From assembly GCF_003711515.1 (NCBI RefSeq), contig NW_021167082.1:1544111-1608110 (forward strand): a stretch of DNA of 64,000 nt. The letters are read 5' to 3'. The position numbers were made by a program, and so were the translations under genes. Positions within the stretch are counted from its first letter, which is position 1, and each line of letters starts with the position of its first letter. Source of the DNA: Sodiomyces alkalinus F11 (lineage: Eukaryota; Ascomycota; Sordariomycetes; Glomerellales; Plectosphaerellaceae). The notes under the pieces were generated by a model. It was not told where the DNA came from. It saw only the letters and a list, made by a program, of their open reading frames with translations, and searched no databases. Below are positions 46,317-60,044 of this stretch, piece after piece.

Positions 46317-49300
46317 ATGTCTGGCACGACGATAGACGATGTCGTCAAGCGACTCAGCACGCCGGACCTAGGTAGGAACTCCTCCTATTGCACCTCGACT
46401 GTTGCGTGCTCTTTACATTGCCACGCGTCTCTACAGTAATGGTCTACTGACATCATCTTGATGACAACAGATCCGAAGGTCAGGGTTGAGGCAGCAACTA
46501 CCTTGCGAGACAGTTTAGATCACTACACCACAGGTCCCATCTACACACCTTTCCTCAAGAAGTTGATGCCAATCTTCATCAGCATATTGAGGGGACCATG
46601 CATCTTCCAAAGCAGCTCCCCGGAGCAGGTAAGGCTCCCGATTGCCTCCCCTTCTTTCTCACAGGAGATGCCCTTCCTTCTAACTCGCACCAGAAACTCC
46701 GCAACTGCATTCTAGAAATCCTCCACAGACTACCGACCGCATACGTCCCGACCGAACCCTTCGAACCTTACGCTGAAGAGGTTGTCGACCTCCTCATGCA
46801 ACTCGTGCGGACCGATAACGAAGACAATGCTACGCTATGTGTCAAGATCATCTCCGACATCATGCGGCACCAACATAAGGTGTTGGGACAGAAGGTGCAG
46901 CCTTTCCTGTCGCTGATCCAGGATTTGTTCAGGCAAATGGACAAGGTCGTACGCGAGCAGCTCGATAACACATCCGTCCCTTCCAATGCCGCCGCCGGTG
47001 CGCCCTCGACCCCGGGGAGTTCCCAGACCAACTTTCAGTCCCCTCGACCCGGATCACCCGTCGCCTCGGTAACCGATCTCGGCCCCGATCCTCAGCAACA
47101 GAATCGGATGCTCCTCAAGGGCATGTCCTCCTTCAAGGTCCTTTCAGAATGCCCCATCATCGTCGTCTCGCTGTTTCCGGCGTACAAGAACCTCGTCGCC
47201 TCGAACGTCACGGCATTCGTGCCGCTCATCAAAGGCTTCCTCTGCCTGCAAGCGAGTGCGCAGCGACAAGCACATGCAGACGCTAAAGCGAGGGGGGGGG
47301 ACATTTTCACCGGAGTCAGCCCTCTCATCAGGAACCGGGCGGCCTTTGGCGAATTCATTGCGGCTCAGGTGAAGACTATGAGCTTTCTCGCCTACCTTCT
47401 CCGCCAGCACTCCCAGAAGCTGCAGGACTTTTTGCCGACCCTGCCGGAAATTGTCGTCAGACTCCTCAAGGATTGTCCCCGAGAGAAGTCGAGCACGCGC
47501 AAGGAACTGCTTGTTGCTATTCGGCATATCATCAATTTCAACTTTCGCAAGATCTTTCTGCCCAAGATTGGCGAGCTCCTGGATGAGAGGACCCTGATTG
47601 GAGATGGGCTCACCGTACACGAGACCATGCGGCCTCTCGCCTACAGCATGCTGGCGGACCTGATCCACCACGTCAGGGACCAGCTTACACCCGACCAGAT
47701 TCGCAGGACGGTGGAGGTCTACACGAAGAACTTGCAGGACAACTACCCGGGGACGAGCTTCCAGACCATGAGTGCGAAGCTGCTTCTGAACATGGCCGAG
47801 TGCATCGCCAAGCTCCAGGACAAGGTCGATGCCCGGCACTATCTGATGATGATCCTAAGCGCCATTGCGGACAAGTTCGAAGCCATGAATCGCCAGTACC
47901 CCAATGCCGTGAAGCTCTCCAAGCTGTATCACCAGCAGGCCGCCGACGGCAAGGCCGAGAGCTACCTCGCCGACAGGGATCAACCGCCCGACTGGGATGA
48001 GACCGACATCTTCACCGCGATGCCCATCAAAACCAGCAACCCTCGCGAGAGGGGCGCGGACCCCGTCGCCGACAACAAGTTCCTGTTCCGAAACCTTATG
48101 AATGGATTGAAGAACACGTTCTATCAGCTCAGGGGCTGCAACGCCGTGGCCAATGTCAACCTCCAGAACGCGCCCCCCCAGTGGCAGGACGTGGCTTATG
48201 GCTTCACCGCCGAGGAGGTCAAGATCATCGTGAAGCTCTTCCGCCAAGGTGCTTATGTCTTCCGTTACTACGAGACCGAGAAACCCAGCAGCGAGGCCCA
48301 GTACACGTCTCCCGTCGAGTACATGGCCAATTTCTACATGGTTTCGAGCAGTAAGGAGGAGAAAGACCTGCTGGAGACGTTCGCGACCGTGTTTCACTGT
48401 ATCGATCCCGCCACCTTCCACGAGGTTTTCCAGCAGGAGATCCCTCACCTCTACGACATGATCTTCGAGCACACGGGGCTGTTGCATATCATGCAGTTCT
48501 TCCTAGCGAGCGAGGCCACATCGCCTAGCTTCTGCGGCATGCTGCTGCGCTTTTTGATGGACAGAATAGACCAGGTCGGTTCGGCAGACATAAAGAGGTC
48601 CGCAATCCTGTTGCGACTCTTCAAGCTGGCTTTCATGGCCGTTACCTTGTTCGCAAACCAAAATGAACAGGTCTTGCTCCCTCACGTTGTCGACATTGTC
48701 ACCCAGTCCATCGAGCTCTCCACGCGGGCCGAGGAACCTATGAACTACTTCTTCCTACTGAGATCGCTGTTCCGAAGCATCGGCGGCGGCAAGTTTGAAC
48801 ACCTCTACAAGCAGATTCTCCCTCTGCTGGAGATGCTTCTTGACGTACTGAACACACTCCTGATGGCCGCACGGAAACCGTCGGAGCGTGATCTCTACGT
48901 GGAGCTGTGTCTTACGGTGCCCGCTCGGCTGAGCAATCTGCTCCCGCACCTCAGCTTCCTCATGCGGCCCTTGGTGGTCGCCCTGCGCGCCAGCACCGAC
49001 CTCGTCGGCCAGGGTCTGAGGACCCTGGAGCTCTGTGTCGACAATCTGACGGCTGACTATCTCGATCCCATCATGGCGCCGGTCATCGACGAGCTCATGA
49101 CGGCCCTGTTCGACCATCTCCGGCCCCATCCCTACAGCCATTTCCATGCGCACACGACGATGAGGATCCTCGGAAAGCTCGGTGGCAGGAATCGAAAGTA
49201 CATTACTGGACCGCAGCCTCTCGACTTTTCAGAATTCGCAGATGACCCAACCACTTTTGATATTCGGCTCGTGGGCTCGAAGAAGGACAGAGCGCTTCCC

Positions 49301-50248
49301 GCGGAGCTGGGCATCGACCTGGCCATCCGCAAGCTCATGGAGGCCCCCAGGCCGAGTAAGGGCAACAACCAGTCCCGCCAGCATGACGGCTATTACAAAA
49401 AGCAGTCGTTCCATTACATCAAGTCCCAGCTGAAGTTGAGGATCGGCTTCGATAACTTGCCAGACGATCTCCCGAGGCTGCTCCGGCTCCAAGCGCAGGA
49501 CTTCCTCTCCAGGAAGCTCGACGCTGACCTGTCTGCGTTCGACGTCTCCGATCGAGAGAGGTCCATCGCCAAGAAGAATGAACAGGACATCCTGGTGAGG
49601 AACCTGCTCAAAGCGATCATGTTCGCGGAATCGTTGCCCGACTTCAAGGAGGACGCCAGCTCGTTCCTTGTCAACGTTGCGAGGCACTTCACCATCGTCG
49701 AGATTGGCCGGTCACTCGTGGATGCGAAGCATGCCTACAGCCAGTTCAACCCCAATGCAGGCGAGGGCCCTCTCTACATCTCCACTCGAGTCTTCTCCGA
49801 CGCCATCGTCGAGTCGCTGTCGTCGGAACATCCGGACGTCCGGGATTCGGCGAAGCGGGCCATCCGCGAAATCTACAGCACGGCGACGGCCATCATGGGA
49901 TCGACGCATGCCGTGGCACGCCTCCCCTTTGTCAACAACCTGGCCTCGACCTTCTGCCACGCGTGCTACGAGGAAGAATGGTTCACCAAAGCCGGAGGCA
50001 CCATAGGCATCAACTTCCTCCTCACGGAGCTGAACCTAGGAGACCAGTGGGCTACCGGCAAGCAGACGGAGTTCATCCGTGCGCTCATGTATGTCGTGAA
50101 GGACATGCCTCAGGATTTGCCCGAGAAGACGAGGTCGACTGCGCAAGTGACCCTCGAGACCCTTTTGCAGAGGGTGACCAAGAACATCAAGAAGGAAGAC
50201 GTCCTTCCGGTTCCCATGCCTCCCGGCCAACAGCAGCAGCAACACCAT

Positions 50249-50281
<33 letters not shown>

Positions 50282-53200
50282 AACCGTCTTCCCCAGATCT
50301 GCATGCACTTCAACAGCGAACTGTCGCATATGAACCGGCACGTCCGCGAGACGGCGAAGAGGTCTCTGGAGCTGATCGCCAAGGCGGCGTCGTGCGAGGT
50401 GTGGGAGCTCATTGCGCCTTACAAGGACCGATTCCTCCAGCCGATCTATTCGAAGCCCCTGCGCGCGCTGCCGTTCCCCGTTCAGATCGGCTACATCGAT
50501 GCCATGACGTACCACATGACGCTCAAGCACGACTGGGTCGTGTTCGACGAACATCTGAACAGACTTCTGATGGAGTCGCTTGCCCTGGCCGATGCCAGCG
50601 ACGAGTCCTTGGCGAACAAGCCCGCCGAGTTCCGGACGCACGAGTACATCGTCAACTTGCGGGTGGCCTGCATCAAGCTCCTGAGCACGGCCATGGGGTT
50701 CGACGACTTTGCCAAGGGACAGAACACCGCGGCGACGCGAGCCAAGATTGTCTCCGTCTTCTTCAAGTCGCTGTACTCCGACTCGAAGGCCACCATAGAT
50801 GCCGCCAACGACGCTCTCAAATCCGTGTTGCAGCAGACAAACAAGCTGCCCAAGGACCTGCTTCAGGGAGGGCTCCGACCCGTGCTGGCCAATCTCCAAG
50901 ACCCGAAGAAACTCACCTGCCACGGGCTCGACAACCTGGCGCGGTTGCTTAAGCTGCTTACCACGTACTTCAAAGTGGAAATCGGAGCTCGTCTGTTGGA
51001 TCATGTCAAGGTCCTGGCTGACCCGGGGGTACTACACCTGCTCTCTTTCACCTACTTCGAGCAACATGCGCAGATGAAGGTTGTGGCGGCGGTCTTTAAC
51101 ATCTTCCACCTCCTCCCTCCGGCCGCCGAGACGTTCAAAGATCGGTTGATCGACCTGGTATTGGACCTCGAGGAGAAGCTGCGGCGGACGCAGATCAGCC
51201 CGTTCCGCGCGCCCCTCTACAAGTATCTCAACCGGTATCCGGCCGAGATGTGGGCTTTCTTGTTGCCGAAGATGGGCGAGCTGAAGTACGGTCGCTTCTT
51301 GGCTCAAGTGCTCGCTCACCCAGACAGTGGTCCGCTCCGGAGGGAGGCGGTCGCCGCCGTGGACGGTCTCATCCAGACCTGCCAGGAAATCGCCTCCAAG
51401 GACCAGGGCGCCAAGTTTGTGGCCGTCATCAACACCGTCAACCTCCTCAACTCCTTGAGCCGGTGGCCCGGCTCCGAAGGTTGGGTCGAGAAGAGGGAGA
51501 TCCTGGCATGGTTGAGACAGGCAGGCAAGGAGCTCGAGAGCGAGTTGCGCAACTACTCCATCGCGGCGACCCTCCGCCTGCCGGCATCTCAGGCTCTAGA
51601 GCAGGTCATGTCCATCTTCTTGAAGTCCCTCGAGAGGAGTCAGAAGGACTTGGATTCGCTCCTCAGCTTGGCCGAGGCGGTCACGGCTAGGGATTTCCGA
51701 GACGCCCAGCCGCTCATCTCATACATCTACAAGAATATCATCAACAGCGGTTCCGTCGACGTCTGGAAAGCGGCCGTCCTCAAGTGCCTCGATGCGTACT
51801 CGTCCAAGAACGTCTCCCAGAAGATGAAGCGCTTCCTGCTGCACTACGTCGTCAACCCCATCATCGCCATGGACGTGCAAGAAAATTGGAATGCGCCGCC
51901 GCAGGGGACTCCTCGCCTGATGGATCGAAGCGTGATCGACGCGGTCACGACCAAGATCTGGAAGACGCACCAGGACACCAGCCAAGACGCGGACGACCTG
52001 TCCCAGCCCGGGATCGACCACACGAGGTTCGAGGTTCTCCAGCTGTCTGCCATGCTCGTCAAGTACCACCACCAGACCATCCAGGAGGCCAGGAAAGACA
52101 TCATTAAGAGCTGCTGGACCTTCATCCGGCTCGACGACGTCGTCAACAAACATGCCGCGTATGTTGTCATTGGGTATTTCATCGCGTTGTACGAGACGCC
52201 GGTCAAGATCGTCACGCAGGTGTACGTGTCGCTGCTCAAGACCAACCAGAACGAAGGCCGGGCGCTCGTGACGCAGGCCCTGGAGCTGATCGCACCGGTC
52301 CTTCCGAAGCGGCTGGGCACTGCGCCGAACGATAGGAACGCGGCCTGGGCCGTGGCACCGCGCAGGGTCCTCGCCGACGAAGGCTTGAACATCCAGCAGA
52401 TGACGAGCACGTTCAACTTCCTTGTCCGGCACCCCGATCTCTTCTACGAGTCGCGAGACAAGTACGCCATGCTCCTGATCACGTCGCTGAGGAAGGTGGC
52501 CATGCCTTCCAATGCGTCGCAAGAGTCTAAGAAGCTCGCCCTGAACATGATGTGGTTGATTTGGCTCTGGGAGCAGAGGAGGGTGGAGGCCACCGGCGAC
52601 GCCATGGCCCGCGACGTCGTCGACGCGTCCTCCTTGTCCCCAGCCGCTAGGAAGCGGAAGCTGGAGGGTGGTGGTGATCAGGTCATGTCCTCGCCGCCGA
52701 CGGCTAGGCAGCTCCCGGCCGGCCAGAACGACTATCAGATCCCCCCCGTGGGCCGCCTTAAGATGGTGAGGTATCTGATCGAGTTCATCGCCCAACTCAA
52801 CGAGAGGTATCAGCTCCCGTCTACCAAGACGAAGGAGCCGTCGTCTGTGAACGCTTTGCCGACGCCTCAACCCGAGCTGTACCAGAAGGCGATGGCCCTC
52901 CTCTACAACCTGCTCCAACCGCAGTACTGGGCCGACCTGGACGTCGACCTGTTCCCCCATGTGACCGAGGCGGTTCTGGCCAGCGATAAGACGCAGGCGG
53001 TTCTGGCCACCGATCCGTCCGACAAGGACAAGTTCGACGACAAGTTCTTGACGAGCGTGATCAACACGCTCCAGATTGTCAGGATCATCCTTCACTTCAA
53101 GTCGGACGACTGGATACAGAGGAACATTGCTTCGATGCAGAAGGTTCTCGACAAGTGTCTGAAGAGCGAGATCCCGGAGGTGCAAGACTGCCTTCACGTG

Positions 53201-56200
53201 GCGGACCCGAACTTCGACGGCGGCCGGGATATCAAACCGACGATCAAACGGGTCTTGGATTCCGTGCCCGAAGACGTCCCCATGGAAGATGCCGACGCGG
53301 AGGTCGACACGGATTCCCCGACGTCCGAATTCATCCAGTCGCTGTCTGCGATGGCCGGGGAGGCCATGGCGGCCGGTAACTACACCTCCGGGGTCAATCT
53401 CCTGTGGTCGCTGGGTCACCGCAAGCCCACGGTGATCGACCAGCACATCCCCGTCCTCATGAAAGCCTTGCAGAGCAAACTGGCCCGCGAACACGTTCAA
53501 AACTACACCATCCAAGCTAGCTTGCAAGCCGGTCCGGCCGCCGCCGCCGCCGCCGCTAACAGGGGCCCTGACGCTTCTCCCCCGCCTGGCGAGATGTCGC
53601 CCGACGACCTCGAGATCTCCACCACTCTGATGCTCAGGGCCATGCAGACCATTTCCTCGCGGATGGAAGTGCTGGGCGATCACCGTCGGCCTTTCCTCAG
53701 CGTCCTGGCCACGCTTGTGGAGAAGTCGATGCACATGGCCTTGTGCGAGGAGATCCTCTCCATGGTGGAGGGCTGGGTATTCCGGTCCGAGGGCACGTGG
53801 CCCACGCTTAAGGAGAAGACGGCTGTGCTGCACAAGATGCTCTCGTTCGAGCACCGACAAGACCCGACCATGCTGTCCAAGTTCCTGGACCTCGTTATCC
53901 GGATCTACGAAGACCCGAAGATCGCACGGACAGAACTCACCGTTCGGATGGAGCACGCGTTCTTGATAGGCACCAGGGCGCAAGATGTGCACATGCGAAA
54001 CCGATTCATGGCCATCTTCGACAAGAGCCTCTCCAAGACGGCCACGGCGCGGCTCTCTTACGTGCTGACGTCGCAGAACTGGGACACGCTCGCCGATAGC
54101 TTCTGGCTCGCCCAGGCGTCTCAGCTCCTACTGGGCGGCGTCGAGCTGAACACGGCCGCGCAGCTGCACCACGAGGATTTCCGGATCATGCCCGTCAGCC
54201 GGCTGTGTGCCGTCTACGCCAGGGACACCCGAGAGCCGTCGAACATGGCGGACGACAAGTACGACGCCCTCATGGCACAGCATCGTCGGTTCATGAGCGA
54301 GATGGCCGACCTCAAGGTCCGCGACTTGGTCGAACCGCTCGGCCAGCTCCAGCACGCCGACACGACCTTGGCGCACCAGCTCTGGGTGGCCCTGTTCCCG
54401 CTCTACTGGTCGGCCACGGCCCGGGATGAACGGACGGATCTCGAACGGGGCATGGTGACGCTCCTGACGAAGGACTACCACAGCCGTCAGATCGACAAGC
54501 GTCCCAACGTGGTCCAGTCCCTCCTGGAGGGCGCGGCCAAGGCGTGGCCCGACTGCAAGATGCCGCCGCACGTGCTCAAGTACGAGGCCAAGACGTACGA
54601 CGCTTGGTACACGGCGCTCGTGCAGCTGGAAAGGGCGGCCATGCAGCCGGAGGTCGAGTCGGTCAAGGTGCGCGAGAGCAACCTCGACGCGCTCGTCGAC
54701 CTGTACGCCACGCTCCAGGAGGACGACATGTTCTACGGCACGTGGCGGCGGCGGTGCCAGTTCGTCGAGACCAACGCGGCGCTCTCCTACGAGCAGAACG
54801 GCATGTGGGATAAGGCGCAGAAGATGTACGAGACGGCGCAGATCAAGGCGCGGACCGGCGTGGTCCCGTTCTCGCAGGGGGAGTACATGATCTGGGAGGA
54901 CCACTGGGTGCTCTGCGCGCAGAAGCTCCAGCAGTGGGACATTTTGCAGGACTTTGCCAAGCACGAGAATTTCCAGGACCTGCTGCTCGAGTGCGCCTGG
55001 CGGAACATGGAGATGTGGCAGGACAGCGCGCAGCGCGAAGCCCTGGACACGCTCATCAAGGGGGTCATGGACGCGCCGACGCCGCGCCGGGCCTTCTTCC
55101 AGGCGTTCATGTCGCTGCTCAAGTTTTACAACAAGCAGGAGTCGCCGGTCGAGTTTGCCAAGTCGTGCGACGAGGCGATCCAGCTCTCGATCCGGAAGTG
55201 GCACCAGCTGCCGCAGCGGCTGACGCGGGCCCACGTGCCCCTGCTGCAGAACTTCCAGCAGCTGGTGGAGCTGCACGACGCGCAGGTGATCTGCCAGAGC
55301 CTGGCGGGCACGACGCAGGCGAACCTCGACGTCAAGTCGGGCGAGCTCAAGCTTCTCCTGGCGGCGTGGCGCGACCGGCTGCCCAACGTGTGGGACGACA
55401 TCACGGCGTGGCAGGACCTCGTCACCTGGCGCCAGCACATCTTCGGGCTCATCAACCAGACGTACCTGCAGCTCCTGCCGCAGCAGGGGGGCGGGCAGCA
55501 GAACACCAGCGGGGCGTCGTTCGCGTACCGCGGCTACCACGAGACGGCGTGGATCATCAACCGGTTCGCGCACGTGGCACGCAAGCACAACCTGCCCGAG
55601 GTGTGCATCAGCCAGCTGAGCCGCATCTACACGCTCCCGAACATCGAGATCCAGGAGGCGTTCCTGAAGCTGCGGGAGCAGGCCAAGTGCCACTACGAGA
55701 ACCCGGAGGAGCTCACGAGCGGGCTGGACGTCATCAACAACACGAACCTCGGCTACTTCAACCCGCCGCAGAAGGCCGAGTTCTACACGCTCAAGGGCAT
55801 GTTCCTGGAGAAGCTCAACCAGAAGGAGGAGGCGGACCAGGCGTTCGGCACGGCGCTGTTCTTCGACATCACGGCGGCCAAGGCGTGGGCCGAGTGGGGG
55901 TACTTCAACGAGCGGAAGTTCAAGGAGGACCCGACGGACCTCAACTCGGCGCGGCAGGCGGTGACGTCGTACCTGCAGGCGGCGGGGAGCTACAAGAACG
56001 CCAAGTCGCGGAAGCTGCTGTCGCGGATCCTGTGGCTGCTGAGCCTGGACGACGCGAGCGGGACGATCGCGGCCGGGTTCGACGACTTCAAGGGCGAGAC
56101 GCCGATCTGGTACTGGATCACGTTCATCCCGCAGCTGCTGACGGGGCTGGGCCACAAGGAGGCGCCGCGGGTGCACCAGATCCTGACCAAGATTGCCAAG

Positions 56201-58291
56201 TCGTACCCGCAGGCGCTGTACTTCCAGCTGCGGACCAACCGGGAGGACATGGCGGTGATCAAGAAGAACCAGGAGGCGAAGGAGAAGGCGCGGCAGCGGG
56301 CGCAGTCGGCGGCGGCGGCTTCGAATCCTGGGCAGCCGGGCGCGGCGTCTCCTCAGCTGCCGAAGCAAGATGGTGCTGGTTCGAGACCGGGGACGGCCGG
56401 CGGGGAGGCGTCTATTTCTTCTGCCCCTGGCGCGGTCAAGACGGAGCCTGGTGCGACGAATGGTGCGACGAACGGAAATACTTCTGTTGCTGCTGCTCCG
56501 GGGGGTAATGCGAATGCGAATGCGAATGCGAATGCGAATGGCCAGACGGGCCAGCAGCAGCAGCAGCAGCAGCAGCAGAACAATGCGGCACAACAGGCGG
56601 CGCAACAAACAAATCAACAACAGACACCCACTCCCCAGCAAGCACAGCAACGACCACCGTCTCAGCAGATGCACCAGGCGCCGCCGGGTCGTGGACAGAA
56701 GCGGCCTCCTTGGGAGCTCACGGAGGAGATTATGAGCCACCTAAAGTCGGCGTTCCCGCTTCTCGCCCTGTCGATGGAGACGATGGTGGACCAGATCCAG
56801 AAGAACTTCAAATGCCCGCCCGACGAGGACGCATACCGGCTCATCGTGGCGCTGCTCAACGACGCGCTGGCGTATGTCAGTCGCATGCCGTCTTCGTACG
56901 CCAAGATCAAGTTGCCGCCGGCGACGGAGACGAACATTGTGCGATTCGCGGAGACGATCCTGCCAGCGCACATCAAGAAGTCGTTCGAGGCGGATTTCGT
57001 GCAAGTCAAGCCGACGATGGACGAATACATCATGAAGCTCCGCCACTGGCGCAACAAGTTCGAGGAGAAGCTCGACCGCCGGCAGACGCGCGTCAACCTG
57101 GAAGCGTTCTCGCCGCACCTCAGCGAGTTCCGGTACCAGAGGTTCGACGACGTGGAGATGCCCGGGCAGTACCTCGAACACAAGGACAAGAACCAGGACT
57201 TCATCCGGATCGAGCGGTTCCTGCCCAACGTGGACCTGGTGCGGTCGATCAGCGCGTCGTACCGGCGGCTCCGGATCCGCGGGCACGACGCCAGCGTGCA
57301 CTCGTGGGTGGTGCAGCACCCGGCGGCGCGGCACTGCCGGCGGGAGGAGCGCATCCTGCAGCTGTTCCGACAGCTCAACCAGACGCTCAACCGGCGGAAG
57401 GAGAGCCGGCGGCGGGACCTGCAGTTCACGCTGCCGCTGATGGTGCCGCTGGCGCCGCACATCCGGATCGTGCAGGAGGACACGTCGTACATCACGCTGC
57501 AGGGGGTGTACGAGGACCACTGCCGGCGGCACGGCATGTCCAAGGACGAGCCGGTGCTGTTCACGATGGAGAAGCTGCGCGGGGTGCTGGACAGCAAGAA
57601 CCCGAAGCACGGCGAGCAGGGCGCGACGGCGCGGCTGGAGGTGTTCAACGCGATCCAGGAGAAGTGGGTGCCGCACACGGTGGCGCTGGAGTACTTCCAG
57701 CGCATCTTCCCGCACTACTCGGAGTTCTGGCTCTTCCGGCGGCACTTGTCGTACCAGCTGGCGACGCTGACGTTCATGACGTACATCCTGTACATGCACA
57801 ACCGGTACCCGCCCAAGATGCACGTGGCGCGGGCGTCGGGCCGCATCTGGGGGTCGGAGCTCATGTCGTTCCTCAGCCCGAACAAGCCGTTCTTCCACAA
57901 CCCGGAGCCGGTGCCGTTCCGGCTGACGCCGAACCTGCAGACGCTCATGGGCCCGCTGGGGATGGAAGGGATCTTCAGCTGTGCGCTGATGGCGGTGGCG
58001 CGGTGCCTGCTGGTGCCGGAGCACGGGCTGGAGCACGCGCTGACGCTGTTCGTGCGGGACGAGATGATTTACTGGTTCACGAGCTCGCACCGCGTGGTGC
58101 AGATGACGGAGCAGCAGCTGCGCGAGTCGGTGCAGCTGAATACGGACTCGATTGTGAAGAGGGCGGCGAGCCTGGCGCAGAGCCCGACGAGCAATTTGCC
58201 GGCGAACCAGACGGTCATTGATTTGATTGCCAAGGCCGTCAATCCTATGAACCTGGCGCAGTGCGATGCGCTGTGGATGCCGTGTTTGTAG
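46317..58291 (+). CDS. tra1: Tra1, PIKK-family pseudokinase scaffold of SAGA and NuA4
   Basis: Exons 46317-46371, 46471-46628 and 46694-58291, giving 3,936 residues. The start is [30 protein letters not shown]; both introns are GT..AG and keep frame. Most of the protein is a HEAT-type solenoid, then a FAT domain (roughly residues 2,600-3,220), a PI3K-like domain and a terminal FATC (..[18 protein letters not shown]). The kinase-like domain ([23 protein letters not shown] region) lacks the DxxxxN and DFG catalytic signatures, as in all Tra1/TRRAP proteins. It recruits the SAGA and NuA4 acetyltransferase complexes to activators in the nucleus. Low-complexity insertions: a Gln/His run at about 1,190-1,205, and Asn-Ala plus Gln runs between FAT and kinase. 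Length is near that of yeast Tra1 plus these insertions. From about 54,500 the codons shift to G-ending. Confidence 0.97.
50231..50279 (+). repeat. CAG/CAA tract in Tra1
   Basis: A run of CAG and CAA codons with two His codons inside the Tra1 HEAT region, encoding a Gln-rich loop of about 16 residues. Confidence 0.8.
56509..56580 (+). repeat. GCGAAT repeat followed by CAG tract in Tra1
   Basis: Six GCGAAT-type units (Ala-Asn repeat) followed after a short spacer by about nine CAG codons, in the linker between the FAT and kinase-like domains. Confidence 0.8.
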
Positions 58292-59057
58292 GGGGGGAGG
58301 GTGTGTGTGATGGAAGTCGAGTGGAGTGTGAGGTGTGAGGAGTGTGAAGAGACAATGATTATCATGGGACGAAGGAGTTGTTTTGGACTGTTTTACTAGC
58401 TCTCTGTTTTTCTTTTCTTTTTCTTTGCTGTCTTTGTCTGGGAATTGGGGACGAGTCGAGTCTGTCCGTGGAAGAAGCATGGCGTTAACAGGAGAGAGTT
58501 GGAACAGTTGAGGCACCTACATACAGGTGGAGGAGTTGTGGGAAAACAAGGGGGATCACTGTTAATTCTTTGCTCAGAGCAAGGCTATTCTAATTCAATG
58601 TATTATTGGCTCTATTAATATTGTTCCTTTATTTCCCCCTTTTCCGCCTTTTTTTGGTGGTTCATATGGTGTTGATGTGCTGGCCCAATCACTCTGCCAC
58701 TGCCACTGCCATGCCACTCCACTGCCACTGCCACCATCACCTACTCAAGTCACTTGAGTACCGTGTTTATACTCATTAGACACAGTGAGGAACTTTCACA
58801 CTCAATTCCCTCAAGTGACCAAATCATTTCTCAGGAATATATTCTTTTATATTCTTTTACTTTATTGACTTTACTTTATTTTACAACCATCTATAATTCT
58901 CACATTTCAGACACTCCACTCTCATATTCTTCATAATTAACCATCGTAAATACATGTTTAGTTGAATCTCGAGCCAATTAAACAGACAGACCATCATCAC
59001 CTTCATCTTCATCTTCATACTCATCTTCAGACTCATCACCACCACCACCACACCACC
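58292..59057. other. intergenic with simple repeats
   Basis: Tra1 3' region. CCACTGC units near 58692-58733, AT-rich sequence 58780-58960, and a CATCTTCATCTTCATACTCAT leader run near 59000-59055 just before the next start. No gene seen. Confidence 0.6.
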
Positions 59058-60044
59058 ATGTCACCCTCAGAAGAGCTCCTCGACGAAATAGAAGCCCTCA
59101 ACTCCATCTACGGCGACGGCACCCTCACCCCCTCCCCGTCACCCGAGGACCCAAACATCTACATCCTTGTCCTCCCACCCCCAGACGACGACACCGCCGC
59201 CTCGGACCCGTCCAACGACAACCCATCAGAATCATCCAACCGCCTCTCCCTCCGCCTCTCCCTCCGCCTCTCCTTCCCCCCCTCGTACCCGGCCTCCGAA
59301 CCCCCTGTGGTGCTCGCAACCCATTCCGCAGGCGCAAACGCAAAACCCGGAGCCGCAGCCCACGCCCTCGCCCTCTTCCGCCAAAGCGTCCTCGCCACCT
59401 TCTCCCCGGGGACGGTATGTCTCTTCGACGCCCTCGAGGGCTTTCGCGCCCGCGCATCATCATCTGAATCGTCCCGGGGCCCGGGTTCGGAGACAGCAAC
59501 AGCAGACGAAGGACGGGAAGAAGACGACCACAACGACGACAACGACGACGACGACGACCCCTCCTCCCTAGGCCCCTCCCCCCCCTGGACCCTCTCGGAC
59601 CCCTACACCGAGCTCAGATCCACCTTCCTCGCCCGCGCCGCCCCGGCCGCCTCCCCCGCCCAGGCCTCCGCCTACGTCTCCCACCTCCTCGCCACCGACC
59701 GCCGCGCCCGCGCCGCGACCCACAACATCACCGCCTGGCGCATTCGCGCCCGCGGCCCCGACGGGACCCCCGCGGGCGCGACGTTCCAGGACTGCGACGA
59801 CGACGGGGAGACGGCGGCGGGCGGGCGCGTGTTGAGGCTGCTGCAGCTCATGGATGCGTGGGACGTGGTGGTGGTCGTGACGAGGTGGTATGGTGGGCAG
59901 AAGCTTGGGCCGAGGCGGTTTGCTGTGATTAATTCTGTTGCGAGGGAGGCTGTCGTGCGGCTTTTGGGGGAGGGGGTTGGTGGGAAGGCGGGGGGGGGTG
60001 GTGGTGGTGGTGGTGAATCGGGGGGCAAAAAGAAGGGGAGGTGA
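59058..60044 (+). CDS. RWD + UPF0029 (IMPACT/Yih1-like) protein
   Basis: Single exon, 328 residues, from the ATG in CACCATGT; the frame stays open upstream but is a low-complexity His/Thr leader. An N-terminal RWD domain (about 1-140; EELLDEIEALNSIYG, then FPPSYPASEPP) is interrupted by low-complexity Pro/Ser/Asp stretches. An acidic linker (about 140-175) precedes an IMPACT N-type domain (about 190-305) with DCDDDGETAAGGR, VVVVTRWYGG and LGPRRFAVINSVAREAV. Yih1/IMPACT proteins bind Gcn1 through the RWD domain and keep Gcn1 from activating the Gcn2 kinase under amino-acid limitation. A Gly run and KKKGR tail end the protein. Convergent with the next gene. Confidence 0.93.
   Translation: MSPSEELLDEIEALNSIYGDGTLTPSPSPEDPNIYILVLPPPDDDTAASDPSNDNPSESSNRLSLRLSLRLSFPPSYPASEPPVVLATHSAGANAKPGAAAHALALFRQSVLATFSPGTVCLFDALEGFRARASSSESSRGPGSETATADEGREEDDHNDDNDDDDDPSSLGPSPPWTLSDPYTELRSTFLARAAPAASPAQASAYVSHLLATDRRARAATHNITAWRIRARGPDGTPAGATFQDCDDDGETAAGGRVLRLLQLMDAWDVVVVVTRWYGGQKLGPRRFAVINSVAREAVVRLLGEGVGGKAGGGGGGGGESGGKKKGR

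Noticed and set aside
54128..56740. 870-codon open frame on the strand opposite Tra1
   Set aside because: Arg/Leu/Pro-rich translation without domains. Its openness follows from the G-ending codon use of Tra1, and it ends exactly where the next antisense frame begins, separated only by a stop.
56741..58516. 591-codon antisense frame over the Tra1 3' end
   Set aside because: Same reason; the translation is a low-complexity His/Arg/Val mix mirroring the Tra1 codons.
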